A stretch of 15,406 bases of DNA from Anaerolineae bacterium (lineage in GTDB: Bacteria > Chloroflexota > Anaerolineae > Promineifilales > Promineifilaceae): contig JACSSI010000030.1 in NCBI GenBank assembly GCA_014879345.1, positions 1 to 15,406 on the forward strand, in the 5' to 3' direction. Positions 1 through 7,018 of the stretch are shown one piece after another. The position numbers and the translations under genes are program-made. The notes beneath the pieces were generated by a model, which saw only the letters and a list, made by a program, of their open reading frames with translations, was not told where the DNA came from and did not search any database. Within the stretch, counting starts at the first letter, position 1; each line of letters starts with the position of its first letter.

Positions 1-874
1 AGGAAACGAGTTGAGCATCACCGGTGTAGGTGTTCCAGTTGGGCACTAGGCCGGAGCAGTTGTTCGGTTTGGCCTGCACCATGTCGGTGATGGCGTAGTT
101 GCGGTTGATGACGGCGTTCCAGGCGGCTTCATTGTTGGTGAATTTGCCGAAGACGGTGAAGTAGCCGGGCGGGAAGTAAGAGAGGTTGATGATACCGTTG
201 GGATAAAGCGTGCTGATGTCCCACATGTCGCCGGGCAGCAGTTCGTTGCCCTGGTTGTTGGGCAGACCGCCAATGGGGGAACTGCCGGGGTGATCTACTT
301 CATAGGTGTAGATGGCGTTGATGAGGTTGGTGGCTTCGGCGCAGTAGTTGATGCCGGCCGGGCTGGCGGGCCAGGCGTTTTTCTGCACTTTGACACAGGC
401 GTTGACCAGACCGAGGGCCATATCGACTTCGCCATCGGTGGCGCCGCCCGTTCCCAGCAGTTGGCCTGGATTGCCGATGTGCCAATCCATGACGCCATGT
501 TCGTTGAAGTGGTCTTTGGCGAAGAGGAAGAGACCGTCGAACAGGGTTTGCTCATCGAAGATGGATGAGAAGAGGATGCCATAAGCCTGCCCTTCGGAGA
601 CGGTGCTGCTGTTATCAACGCCGCCCATGACCCGGTAACGGCCGTTTCCCCCCGCATTATTCGCGGTAATCTGCGCATCACGCCAGCCTGTCCACGCCTG
701 ATACACATCTGCCTGATTAAACGAGACGCTGGTCGGCTGGTTGTAAGGCCATAAATAGGGATTTGTGGGGCTGGCTGCTGTTTGCGAGGTGCTGCTTATC
801 ATGACGATTGCCATCAAGAGCAATGAAACAGCCAAAACCAACCCTTTTTTGATATATGATTGTTTTGTTTTCAT
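1..874 (-). CDS. GH8 endoglucanase, secreted (partial, C-terminus beyond window)
   Basis: The first 291 residues read open from ATG at 874 to the window edge, so the C-terminus is missing. Residues 1-34 look like a signal peptide (KTKQ, Lys-Lys, then a hydrophobic core ending near QTAA). Glycoside hydrolase family 8 hallmarks are clear: TVSEGQAYGILFSS at 91-104, where Glu94 matches the family's general acid; the GGATDGEVDMALGL block at 143-156, with Asp147 in the conserved ATDG; and NLSYFPPGYFTVFG at 230-243, matching the family's SYFAPAYY-type segment. The catalytic-base Asp of the family would lie further on, outside the window. Family members cleave internal beta-1,4-glucan (or related xylan/chitosan) bonds by inversion. 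An extracellular cellulase role is inferred from the neighbouring GH5 and GH9 cellulases. Only a weak GAG-type ribosome site precedes the ATG. Family assignment is firm; substrate is not proven. Confidence 0.9.
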   Translation of the reverse strand, partial: MKTKQSYIKKGLVLAVSLLLMAIVMISSTSQTAASPTNPYLWPYNQPTSVSFNQADVYQAWTGWRDAQITANNAGGNGRYRVMGGVDNSSTVSEGQAYGILFSSIFDEQTLFDGLFLFAKDHFNEHGVMDWHIGNPGQLLGTGGATDGEVDMALGLVNACVKVQKNAWPASPAGINYCAEATNLINAIYTYEVDHPGSSPIGGLPNNQGNELLPGDMWDISTLYPNGIINLSYFPPGYFTVFGKFTNNEAAWNAVINRNYAITDMVQAKPNNCSGLVPNWNTYTGDAQLVS

Positions 875-969
875 TATTTTTCTCAGCCTTTTGTATGGAT
901 AAGTATTTCTGCCGCTAATCCTAAATTTAGATAGTTTTTGAAAACTGAATTTATTGTTCAGGTAATGAA

Positions 970-1044
970 CCCCTCTCCCCAACCCTCTCCCCAAAGGGGC
1001 GAGGGAGCCAGCCCTCTGCCAAAGGGAGTGGTCAGGGAGAGGGG
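970..1044. repeat. Multi-hairpin intergenic repeat (CCCTCTCC/GGAGAGGG type)
   Basis: The outer arms CCCCTCTCCC (970-979) and GGGAGAGGGG (1035-1044) are perfect 10-bp inverted repeats. Between them lie further complementary blocks (CCCTCTCCCC with GGGGCGAGGG; GAGGG with CCCTC; CCAAAGGGAG), so the element can fold into a branched hairpin. This C/T-then-G/A pattern is typical of dispersed non-coding palindromic repeats found between genes in many bacteria. It starts 6 bp past the GH5 stop and lies before the GH8 start, so it could stabilise the GH5 mRNA end or dampen read-through. No U-tract makes it a classical terminator. A plus-strand reading frame across it is not a gene. Confidence 0.72.
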
Positions 1045-1050
1045 AGATTC

Positions 1051-3474
1051 TTATTTACCCCAAAGCTCAAACAGCAAGCTGGTCTTTCTGGCGTCAAAAT
1101 CGCGCCATTCGCCCCAGCCGGATGTATTGGAAATGGGATCGTAAGCGTGTCCATACCAGCCGCCGGTGTCGCCGGATTCCGGGTTAATCGACCAGTAGCA
1201 GCCTTCGATACCTTTATCGACCATGTAATCTACAAAAGCATCCTGCCATATCTGGTCTACGCCGGGGGTGATGTGGCTCCAGCGAGTCTGGTCACGCAGA
1301 CTGGCCTGACCGCGCGGCCAATCCAGGTTGCCGCCAAACTCACCCACGACGATGGCGTACCCTTGATCCTTGAGATAGCCGAAGTGTTCTTCCCAACCGG
1401 ATCGAAGCTGCGGCACGTTGATGACGATATTGCAGTCGGCGTCGCCAGCCGCATCACCTTCTAGCCCCGCACATTGCGGCTGGGCCGGATCCATGAACCC
1501 TTTCTGCACGAATACGGACGGGCCGTAGGTGTGGGGTGAATAGACTAGCCGTTCTTTAGGCACGTTTGGCGGATTGGCGCCTGCTTCAAACAGGTTCTCG
1601 CCCCAGTTTGGATTGGTCGCTTCGTCGCCGTGCGGCACTTGTGTGATGGTATTCGGTGTGCCGTCCTGGTTGTTGGCGGTGGCCGAAATGCCTTGCACAA
1701 AGAGCAGGGTATTGGGGTTTACTTCGTTGATGGCTGCATAGGCATGTTCGGTGAAGGTTTTCCAATCTTCCCAGGTGTAGTCCCAGGGCTCGTTGAAGAT
1801 GTCGATGCCGATGATATTGTCTACGCCAAGTTGGGTACCAAGTCCAGCCAGGGTACGCAAGTCGTTGAGCCATTTGGTTTCATCATAGGCCTGGATTCTG
1901 GTAACGCCTGGGGGATTAAGGGTGGCTGCGCAGGAAGAATCTTCCCGGTAGTAGTCGTACTGGTCGCGATCCCAGTCAGCGTAGGGAGGACGGGCATCCA
2001 AACGGCCGGCACGCCAGCCGACGTAGTTGGAGCAGGAGTGCATGTCCAGCATCACTTCGATGTTGTTCTGATCGGCCAGGACGAGGAACTCTTCCAACGC
2101 CTGTCGGGCGGTGGGCACACGCACGGAGGTGTGGTTCTTCAAATTGGGAGCCATACCCTGTGGGTCAGTGGGGTTGAGGGTTTGCGGCGCGACTGGCAGA
2201 CGCACCACATTGATGCCCATGGCGGTGATTTCATCCATAGTCTGCTGGATGGTGCGGCCGGAGCCTTGTCCGCCGTTGACCCAGCTTGTATTGCCGACGT
2301 AGAGTTCCATAGCAGCGCCGCCGGGGTTGGTGGGATCGCTGGATGGCTCATGCCGGCCTTCGAGGCCAAACCAGGAACCGCACTGCACCGGTAAAACCTG
2401 ACCGTCTTTGGTGATGCGGCCTTGTGTATTGACGCGGAAAATAGCGGCCGGGGCTGGCGTGGGTGAGGGGCCAGGCGTTGATGTTGGCGGTATAGGGGTA
2501 GGCGTCGGGCCGCCAGTACAAGCCTTGCCGTTCAAGGCAAAGTTGGTTGGTTTGGGGTTGTTCACGTTGTATGTGCCTTGAAAACCAAAGCTGACTACGC
2601 CGCCATTAGGGGCAATGGTGCCATTCCAATTGTTAGCCGGGTTGGAGGCAGAAACGGCCGTTCCGTTTTGGGAGAAGGTGGCGTTCCAGCCGCTGCTAAA
2701 TTGCTGCCCGGCTGTGAAATTCCAGGTGAGGGTGTAGCCAGAAACGGCCGTTGTAGCATGATTTTTAATCGTTACATTGGCTTGAAAACCAGTTCCCCAT
2801 TGATTGGCAATGGTGTAATCCACTGAACAGGAGCCACCTGGCGGCTGCGTTGGGGGAATTGAGGTCGCCGTGGGCGGTACAGTGGTCACTGTTGGCGGTA
2901 TAGTGGTGGCTGTAGGTGGTATGTTAGTTGCTGTGGGCGGCACAGTGGTGACTGTCGGGGGTACATTAGTAACTGTTGGGGGTACATTGGTGGCCGTAGG
3001 CGGCACAGATGTTGCCGTAGGCGGAATAACATCAGAACAGGCGACCCCATTCACCGCAAAATAAGTGGGGACGGTGGCGGGACTGCTGCCTTTTATGCCC
3101 TGAAAGCCAAACGTGACCTTGCCGCCATTGGCGCCAATTGTGCCATTCCAATGGCTGGCGACGTTAGAGGCAGACATGGCGGAGCCGGATGGATTGAAGG
3201 TGGCGTTCCAGCCGCTGCCAAATTGTTGGCCGGGGTCAAAAGCCCAGGTGAGATTCCAGCCGTTGATGGGGGTACTGCCGTTGTTGGTGATGGTGACATC
3301 GGCCTGGAAGCCGGTGTTCCACTGGTTGACCAGCTTGTAATCTACCTTGCAGGCTGACTGGGCGGATACGGGAACGGCCGTTACCGAGCCAAACGAGAAG
3401 ATCATAGCCATCAGCACCAGGGCTGTGGCCAGTGAAACAACTGTAAAACGTAAACTTCGAGTATGTTTTTTCAA
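1051..3474 (-). CDS. Secreted cellulase, CBM2-CBM2-GH5
   Basis: 807 residues. Signal peptide about 1-39; first CBM2 42-146 with cellulose-stacking Trp52, Trp89, Trp109; a stalk of eight 7-residue PPT[AV]T-type repeats at 151-206; second CBM2 216-320 with Trp226, Trp263, Trp283; a short PTP linker 322-343; GH5 catalytic domain about 345-805. GH5 residues visible: Arg425 in NVVRLPV, His479 in LDMHS, Asn561-Glu562 in FNEPW (acid/base), His648 in SPHTYG, Glu712 in VVGEFGG (nucleophile), Trp761. Such enzymes hydrolyse beta-1,4-glucans with retention; the subfamily could not be decided and a mannanase or other GH5 specificity is not excluded. The start is TTG (3472-3474), chosen because a perfect GGAGG sits 6 nt before it and it opens directly into the signal peptide. 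Each CBM2 is bounded by a Cys pair, probably disulfides. Confidence 0.93.
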   Translation of the reverse strand: MKKHTRSLRFTVVSLATALVLMAMIFSFGSVTAVPVSAQSACKVDYKLVNQWNTGFQADVTITNNGSTPINGWNLTWAFDPGQQFGSGWNATFNPSGSAMSASNVASHWNGTIGANGGKVTFGFQGIKGSSPATVPTYFAVNGVACSDVIPPTATSVPPTATNVPPTVTNVPPTVTTVPPTATNIPPTATTIPPTVTTVPPTATSIPPTQPPGGSCSVDYTIANQWGTGFQANVTIKNHATTAVSGYTLTWNFTAGQQFSSGWNATFSQNGTAVSASNPANNWNGTIAPNGGVVSFGFQGTYNVNNPKPTNFALNGKACTGGPTPTPIPPTSTPGPSPTPAPAAIFRVNTQGRITKDGQVLPVQCGSWFGLEGRHEPSSDPTNPGGAAMELYVGNTSWVNGGQGSGRTIQQTMDEITAMGINVVRLPVAPQTLNPTDPQGMAPNLKNHTSVRVPTARQALEEFLVLADQNNIEVMLDMHSCSNYVGWRAGRLDARPPYADWDRDQYDYYREDSSCAATLNPPGVTRIQAYDETKWLNDLRTLAGLGTQLGVDNIIGIDIFNEPWDYTWEDWKTFTEHAYAAINEVNPNTLLFVQGISATANNQDGTPNTITQVPHGDEATNPNWGENLFEAGANPPNVPKERLVYSPHTYGPSVFVQKGFMDPAQPQCAGLEGDAAGDADCNIVINVPQLRSGWEEHFGYLKDQGYAIVVGEFGGNLDWPRGQASLRDQTRWSHITPGVDQIWQDAFVDYMVDKGIEGCYWSINPESGDTGGWYGHAYDPISNTSGWGEWRDFDARKTSLLFELWGK
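2857..3024 (-). repeat. 21-bp tandem repeat encoding Thr/Pro stalk (GH5 gene)
   Basis: Eight imperfect 21-bp units encode PPTATSV-like heptads (variants TNV, TTV, TNI, TTI, TSI) between the two CBM2 modules. The stalk is probably extended, flexible and O-glycosylated. Units have diverged at third positions and at the Ala/Val position, so the array looks older than the one in the GH9 gene. Confidence 0.9.
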
Positions 3475-3486
3475 AATATTCCTCCA
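3472..3486 (-). promoter_or_regulatory. Strong Shine-Dalgarno deciding a TTG start (GH5)
   Basis: Reading leftwards, GGAGG (3485-3481) is followed by AATATT and then TTG (3474-3472). The ideal site and 6-nt spacing mark TTG as the start of the GH5 gene, because no ATG lies at this distance. Confidence 0.8.
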
Positions 3487-3569
3487 GAAATGTTTGAATT
3501 TTCACTCATACCACGGACGATAAAATATTCATTTGAACAAAATAATTTATTCAAAATGAGCGTAAAAAT

Positions 3570-3601
3570 AGACACTGCGACCAAAACTGATCGCAGTGTC
3601 T
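3570..3601 (-). terminator. Rho-independent terminator after the GH9 gene
   Basis: A perfect 11-bp stem, AGACACTGCGA (3570-3580) with TCGCAGTGTCT (3591-3601), and a 10-nt loop, lies 12 bp past the GH9 stop. On the minus strand it is followed by ATTTTTACG, a short U-run. It would separate the GH9 transcript from the GH5 gene, whose own promoter must then lie in 3487-3569; no clear -35/-10 pair was seen there. Confidence 0.72.
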
Positions 3602-3613
3602 GTGATACACATG

Positions 3614-6574
3614 TTAGTTACTGCAAAGGATGCCGTTTAAAGTGAACTGGGTAGGCAATGGGTTACTGCCCGTGTGTGTACCTTGCAAACCAAAAGAAAC
3701 AGAGGCTCCTGGTCGGATAGTGCCATTCCAATGGCTGGCGGTGTTAGAGGCGGTAACTGTGCTGCCAGACTGCGCGAAAGCAGCATTCCAGCCGCTGGTG
3801 ACAGTTTGACCAGCGCCATAACTCCAGACCAGGTTATAACCATTAACCGCGGCTGTACTGTTATTAGCGATGCTGATAGTGGCCGTGAAACCGCTGTTCC
3901 ATTGGCTGGCGATGCTGTAGGTTACTGTACAAGCTGCGCCTGAAGGTGGCTTGGTGGCCGTTGGCGGCACTGTAGTGGGCGTCGGCGGTACGGTTGTGGC
4001 CGTTGGCGGCACTGTGGTGGGCGTCGGCGGTACGGTTGTGGCCGTTGGCGGTACGGTCGTGGCCGTTGGCGGTACAGTTGTGGCTGTCGGCGGTACGGTT
4101 GTTGCCGTTGGCGGCACGGTTGTGGGAACAGGCGTACCACCCGTGTCGTTACAGGCAAATCCGTTCAGAACAAAGTCATCGGGAATGAGAACAGTGCCAT
4201 TGTGGCTACCCTGGAAACCGAACGCCACGCTGCCGCCATTGGCGCTCATATTGCCATTCCAGTGTCCGGCCGAATTTGAAGCAGTTACCCGGCTGCCAGA
4301 AGAGGTAATAACAGCGTTCCAACCCTGCCCCATCTGTTCATTACCATCAAACGTCCAGATAAGCGTCCAGCCATTGATGGCGGCGCTGCTGCGATTGGTA
4401 ATCTTAACCTCAGCCTGGAAACCATTGCCCCATTGGTTGCTGATGACATAATCAACAGAGCAATAGGAAGCGCCAGGCGCCGGCGTATTAGTGGGCGTGG
4501 GAGGCAGTGGCGTACTGCTGGGGGTGGCAGATGGTCCAGGCGTATTGGTGGGAGGAACGGCCGTTCCCGTACTCGTCGGTACTGGTGTGCCATTTGGTTC
4601 CACCCCCCAAACCTTGCTATTCCCATCATACAACGTGATGTATTGATACACCTGAGGCGTCGTGCCTTGTGGTGATAAACTTTGGTAAGACCAGTCATTA
4701 TTGGGGTTCCAGGCCACCGTGCTGCCTATCACAAATTGCACTTCAGCGCGGTGTTCACTTTGTCCGCCGGGGTAAATCACCCGGTTCTTGCAGCTAAACT
4801 CTGCATAGTAGATATTGCCACTAAATTGATGCGGCCCGGTCAGGGTGCTGCCAGTGCCACATTCACTGTAAGAAAAGCTTAAATTGATGTTGGCCGGGGT
4901 AGCGGCTCCGTCCAAAGTGAAGTAATAGCGGAATTTGGCGGAACCATCCAAAGCCCGTGCCGGCCAGGCACTGTGGTTACGAATGTAGAGCCGAACCTTC
5001 GTTTCTGTGGCGCTTTGGCCGTTGTTGCCCGCTTCGACAAACAGTTCCGCACTATCTGGCGTTTCTGCCACTGGGAAGTTTGCCAGGGGCGTACCGCCAA
5101 ATTCCTTGTACATACGGGCAACCGCACTCGTAAATCCGGCATTGTAGTCGGTAGCCACTTCGTTCATCACATAATCGCCGCGATCATCGGTATAGGCATC
5201 ATTGGCCGTAGAGGGACCGCCTACCAAAGCGCCATAAAGAATATGACGGCTCATTTCCGGGCTTTGCAAGCTGTCTAACCAGGTGCCATGGGCAGTGCGA
5301 TGATGCGGGTTGCGCGGGGGATTGTTACCAAAGCCAATAACATAACTGCTGTTGCGCGGGTTATCACCCAAAATATAGTTGATCTGGCGCACACCAAAGT
5401 CATGATAGCGTGACACTAACGTTTGGCTGCCGCCTACAGAGGCCAACCAGTCGCTGTAAACAAAGGCCACAAATGAGGTGTTGGCTGCATAGCGCAAAGA
5501 ACCCCATTGATCCAGAACGGCTTGTCCACCGGGACTGTAAGTAACCCGATTGCCATTTACGCCAACTGTCCAGAAATCGAGCCAGCGCTGCGCATCGGTG
5601 ATGTATTTCTGGTTGCCAGTAAGTTTAGCCAGCAGCACGTAGCTGCCGTAGCCCTTATCATCCCAGGCTTGCGTCCAGCGATAGGAACGATCTGTACTTT
5701 GGTTTTCTGTGTTGAGGTTGTTGTATTCGGCTTCAGCCTTGGCAAGGTAGGTTGCATCCCCAGTGGCACGGTAAAGCCAGATAGCGCCCCATACGATTTC
5801 GTCTTGATAGCCACTCCAGGAATTGTAGAAGGAACTGGCGTCTGTAATGCAACTGCTATATTTACCCCGATAGGTATCGGCAAAATCATAGAGCTTTTTT
5901 GCTTTGGAAACCAGGAGGTTTGCGTAGGCGGTATCGCCACTGTTACGGAAAACGATGGAAGAAGCGGCCATGGCAGCGGCCGTTTCGCCAGCCAATTCTG
6001 AACCAGGGCAGGTGGTCGTAATTTTGTAAGACGGCCGTGTCATCTCATAGTCAAGCACTTCAGCAGAACCCCACCAGCTATGGTCTGGGCCACCTTTGCC
6101 CACTTGGCCGTAAAATTCGTATTGGCCTGGTGTATCGTTGGTGAAGGCTTTGAGGAAATAGTCGTTGACAAAGCGCAGGTTATTGAGCAGGTGGGGCATC
6201 TGGCCGCTGTTGGTATAGGCATCTGGGTATTCGACAGCGCCCCAGGCGAGCATGGTGGTGGTGGCGGCCATGGGCAGCCCAAATTTAACGTGATCGCCAG
6301 CATCATACCAGCCTCCCGTCAAATCACGTCCCACATCGCTGCCATCTTTGAGTGCGGAGTCGCCACGCCAGGTTACGCGATTCCAGCTAGGCAGTTCCCC
6401 AGATTGTTGGGCTTCATAAAAAAAGAGAGATTTTTGCAGTACTTCAGCGTAGTTATAGGTGGAGCCAGCGGCTTCGGATTTGGCCGCAGAGGCTGCTAAT
6501 GATACAGAAATGGCGGCGAGCACAAGCAGCAAAGCAAGAACACGCCAAATTGACGCCTTTTTAAGCTTTTTCAT
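3614..6574 (-). CDS. Secreted cellulase, GH9-CBM3c-CBM2-CBM2
   Basis: 986 residues, ATG preceded by GGAGGA (6586-6581). Signal peptide about 1-31. GH9 catalytic domain about 38-490: DAGDH 91-95 holds the catalytic Asp pair (Asp91, Asp94), NPHHR 422-426 is the conserved His/Arg segment, and Y461-x-D463...Y468...E472-x-A474...N478-A479 fits GH9 signature 2, with Glu472 the general acid. A CBM3c-like module follows directly (about 503-660; TETKVRLYIRNHSAWPAR, YPGGQSEHRAEVQF), as in processive 'theme B' GH9 endoglucanases. Then a Thr/Pro linker, CBM2 704-808 (Trp715, Trp752, Trp772), a heptad stalk 821-876, and CBM2 882-985 (Trp892, Trp929, Trp949). It hydrolyses cellulose by inversion outside the cell; processivity is inferred from the module order. 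A possible LacI-type operator lies upstream and a terminator follows. Confidence 0.95.
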   Translation of the reverse strand: MKKLKKASIWRVLALLLVLAAISVSLAASAAKSEAAGSTYNYAEVLQKSLFFYEAQQSGELPSWNRVTWRGDSALKDGSDVGRDLTGGWYDAGDHVKFGLPMAATTTMLAWGAVEYPDAYTNSGQMPHLLNNLRFVNDYFLKAFTNDTPGQYEFYGQVGKGGPDHSWWGSAEVLDYEMTRPSYKITTTCPGSELAGETAAAMAASSIVFRNSGDTAYANLLVSKAKKLYDFADTYRGKYSSCITDASSFYNSWSGYQDEIVWGAIWLYRATGDATYLAKAEAEYNNLNTENQSTDRSYRWTQAWDDKGYGSYVLLAKLTGNQKYITDAQRWLDFWTVGVNGNRVTYSPGGQAVLDQWGSLRYAANTSFVAFVYSDWLASVGGSQTLVSRYHDFGVRQINYILGDNPRNSSYVIGFGNNPPRNPHHRTAHGTWLDSLQSPEMSRHILYGALVGGPSTANDAYTDDRGDYVMNEVATDYNAGFTSAVARMYKEFGGTPLANFPVAETPDSAELFVEAGNNGQSATETKVRLYIRNHSAWPARALDGSAKFRYYFTLDGAATPANINLSFSYSECGTGSTLTGPHQFSGNIYYAEFSCKNRVIYPGGQSEHRAEVQFVIGSTVAWNPNNDWSYQSLSPQGTTPQVYQYITLYDGNSKVWGVEPNGTPVPTSTGTAVPPTNTPGPSATPSSTPLPPTPTNTPAPGASYCSVDYVISNQWGNGFQAEVKITNRSSAAINGWTLIWTFDGNEQMGQGWNAVITSSGSRVTASNSAGHWNGNMSANGGSVAFGFQGSHNGTVLIPDDFVLNGFACNDTGGTPVPTTVPPTATTVPPTATTVPPTATTVPPTATTVPPTPTTVPPTATTVPPTPTTVPPTATKPPSGAACTVTYSIASQWNSGFTATISIANNSTAAVNGYNLVWSYGAGQTVTSGWNAAFAQSGSTVTASNTASHWNGTIRPGASVSFGLQGTHTGSNPLPTQFTLNGILCSN
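3953..4114 (-). repeat. 21/42-bp tandem repeat encoding PPTATTV stalk (GH9 gene)
   Basis: About eight nearly identical 21-bp units encode PPTATTV/PPTPTTV heptads between the two CBM2 modules. Several pairs form a 42-bp higher-order unit (Ala and Pro versions alternating). High nucleotide identity between units suggests recent expansion and possible length variation between strains. Read on the other strand the array gives a long VGGTVVAV frame, which is not a gene. Confidence 0.9.
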
Positions 6575-6804
6575 TGGATTTCCTCCGTTTTGGGGGACAG
6601 GAGAAGGATAGGTGAGGGGATTTTGCCTTTTTTCGACTTGTAAGGATAATGAGGATGTTTTTTGATCAGGGTTTGGGAGTTTTGGATAAGGTGGCAGCCT
6701 CGTTCCATTATCTCCTAAGCCTTTTTTTATCCGTGTGCGTCGTGGTTATAGACCCTGGTTTCTCTTCTTTTTTGTCCCATTGTTTGTTGATTTGATTTGA
6801 AATG

Positions 6805-6818
6805 CGAGAGCGCTCTCA
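6805..6818 (-). promoter_or_regulatory. LacI-family (CelR-like) operator
   Basis: On the minus strand TGAGAGCGCTCTCG contains the perfect 12-bp palindrome GAGAGCGCTCTC. It closely resembles the TGGGAGCGCTCCCA box bound by CelR, the cellobiose-responsive LacI-family repressor of cellulase genes in Thermobifida/Streptomyces. It sits about 15 bp downstream of a TATATT box, a suitable place for repression. No LacI-family gene lies in the window, so the regulator must be encoded elsewhere. Confidence 0.6.
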
Positions 6819-6895
6819 TCGTTGGTAAAAAATATATGATGGGTTTGCGCTTACTGTTGTTAATGCATACAGCCTCCTCTTTTCTCTTCTATGCC

Positions 6896-6933
6896 TATAC
6901 AGTAGCAATTGGGTGGAAAAAAAATACAAACTG
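6896..6933 (-). promoter_or_regulatory. Promoter-like element shared with the zinc finger/CHAT operon (copy 1)
   Basis: On the minus strand: CAGTTTGTATTTTTTTT, 13 variable bases, then ACTGTATA. The same two blocks with the same spacing occur at 12891-12928. The layout of two conserved blocks with a fixed spacer suggests a promoter, with a T-rich upstream block and a TGTATA -10-like block. It lies 86 bp beyond the S8 stop and about 320 bp before the GH9 start. Confidence 0.5.
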
Positions 6934-6978
6934 CCTGATTTTGCTTTGGATTTATGGGGCAAATTGTCTAATGGGTGT

Positions 6979-7009
6979 GGTGCGGCGCACTTCAAAAGTG
7001 CGCCGCACC
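6979..7009 (-). terminator. Strong hairpin after the S8 protease gene
   Basis: A perfect 14-bp, G+C-rich stem, GGTGCGGCGCACTT (6979-6992) with AAGTGCGCCGCACC (6996-7009) and a 3-nt loop, begins 9 bp past the S8 stop. No U-run follows on the minus strand, so it may end or stabilise the mRNA rather than act as a classical intrinsic terminator. It could also be a dispersed palindromic repeat. Confidence 0.6.
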
Positions 7010-7018
7010 TGTGGTTGT

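Larger units (their letters stand above)
6575..6978 (-). promoter_or_regulatory. Upstream regulatory region of the GH9 gene (gene-free)
   Basis: About 400 bp with no convincing coding sequence on either strand. Reading leftwards it holds the 38-bp promoter-like element (6896-6933), a TATATT box at about 6833-6838, the LacI/CelR-like operator (6805-6818), and a long A/T-rich leader ending in the GGAGGA ribosome site. The transcript leader would be some 230-310 nt, long enough for post-transcriptional control, but no known riboswitch was recognised. Confidence 0.6.

Noticed and set aside
295..708. 137-residue minus-strand frame (and a plus-strand frame at 290-568)
   Set aside because: Both are out-of-frame shadows of the GH8 gene, which runs open through the window edge and has catalytic motifs.
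938..1144. 68-residue plus-strand frame over the CCCTCTCC repeat
   Set aside because: Translation of a non-coding palindromic repeat plus antisense of the GH5 C-terminus.
1630..2394. 254-residue plus-strand reading frame inside the GH5 gene
   Set aside because: Antisense shadow of a clear GH5 domain; Gly/Val-rich composition, no family resemblance, no ribosome site.
3953..4114. Regularly spaced repeats that might suggest a CRISPR array
   Set aside because: 21-bp units are contiguous with no unique spacers and encode an in-frame protein stalk.
3951..4451. 166-residue plus-strand frame beginning with VGGTVVAV repeats
   Set aside because: It is the reverse reading of the Thr/Pro stalk repeats of the GH9 gene.
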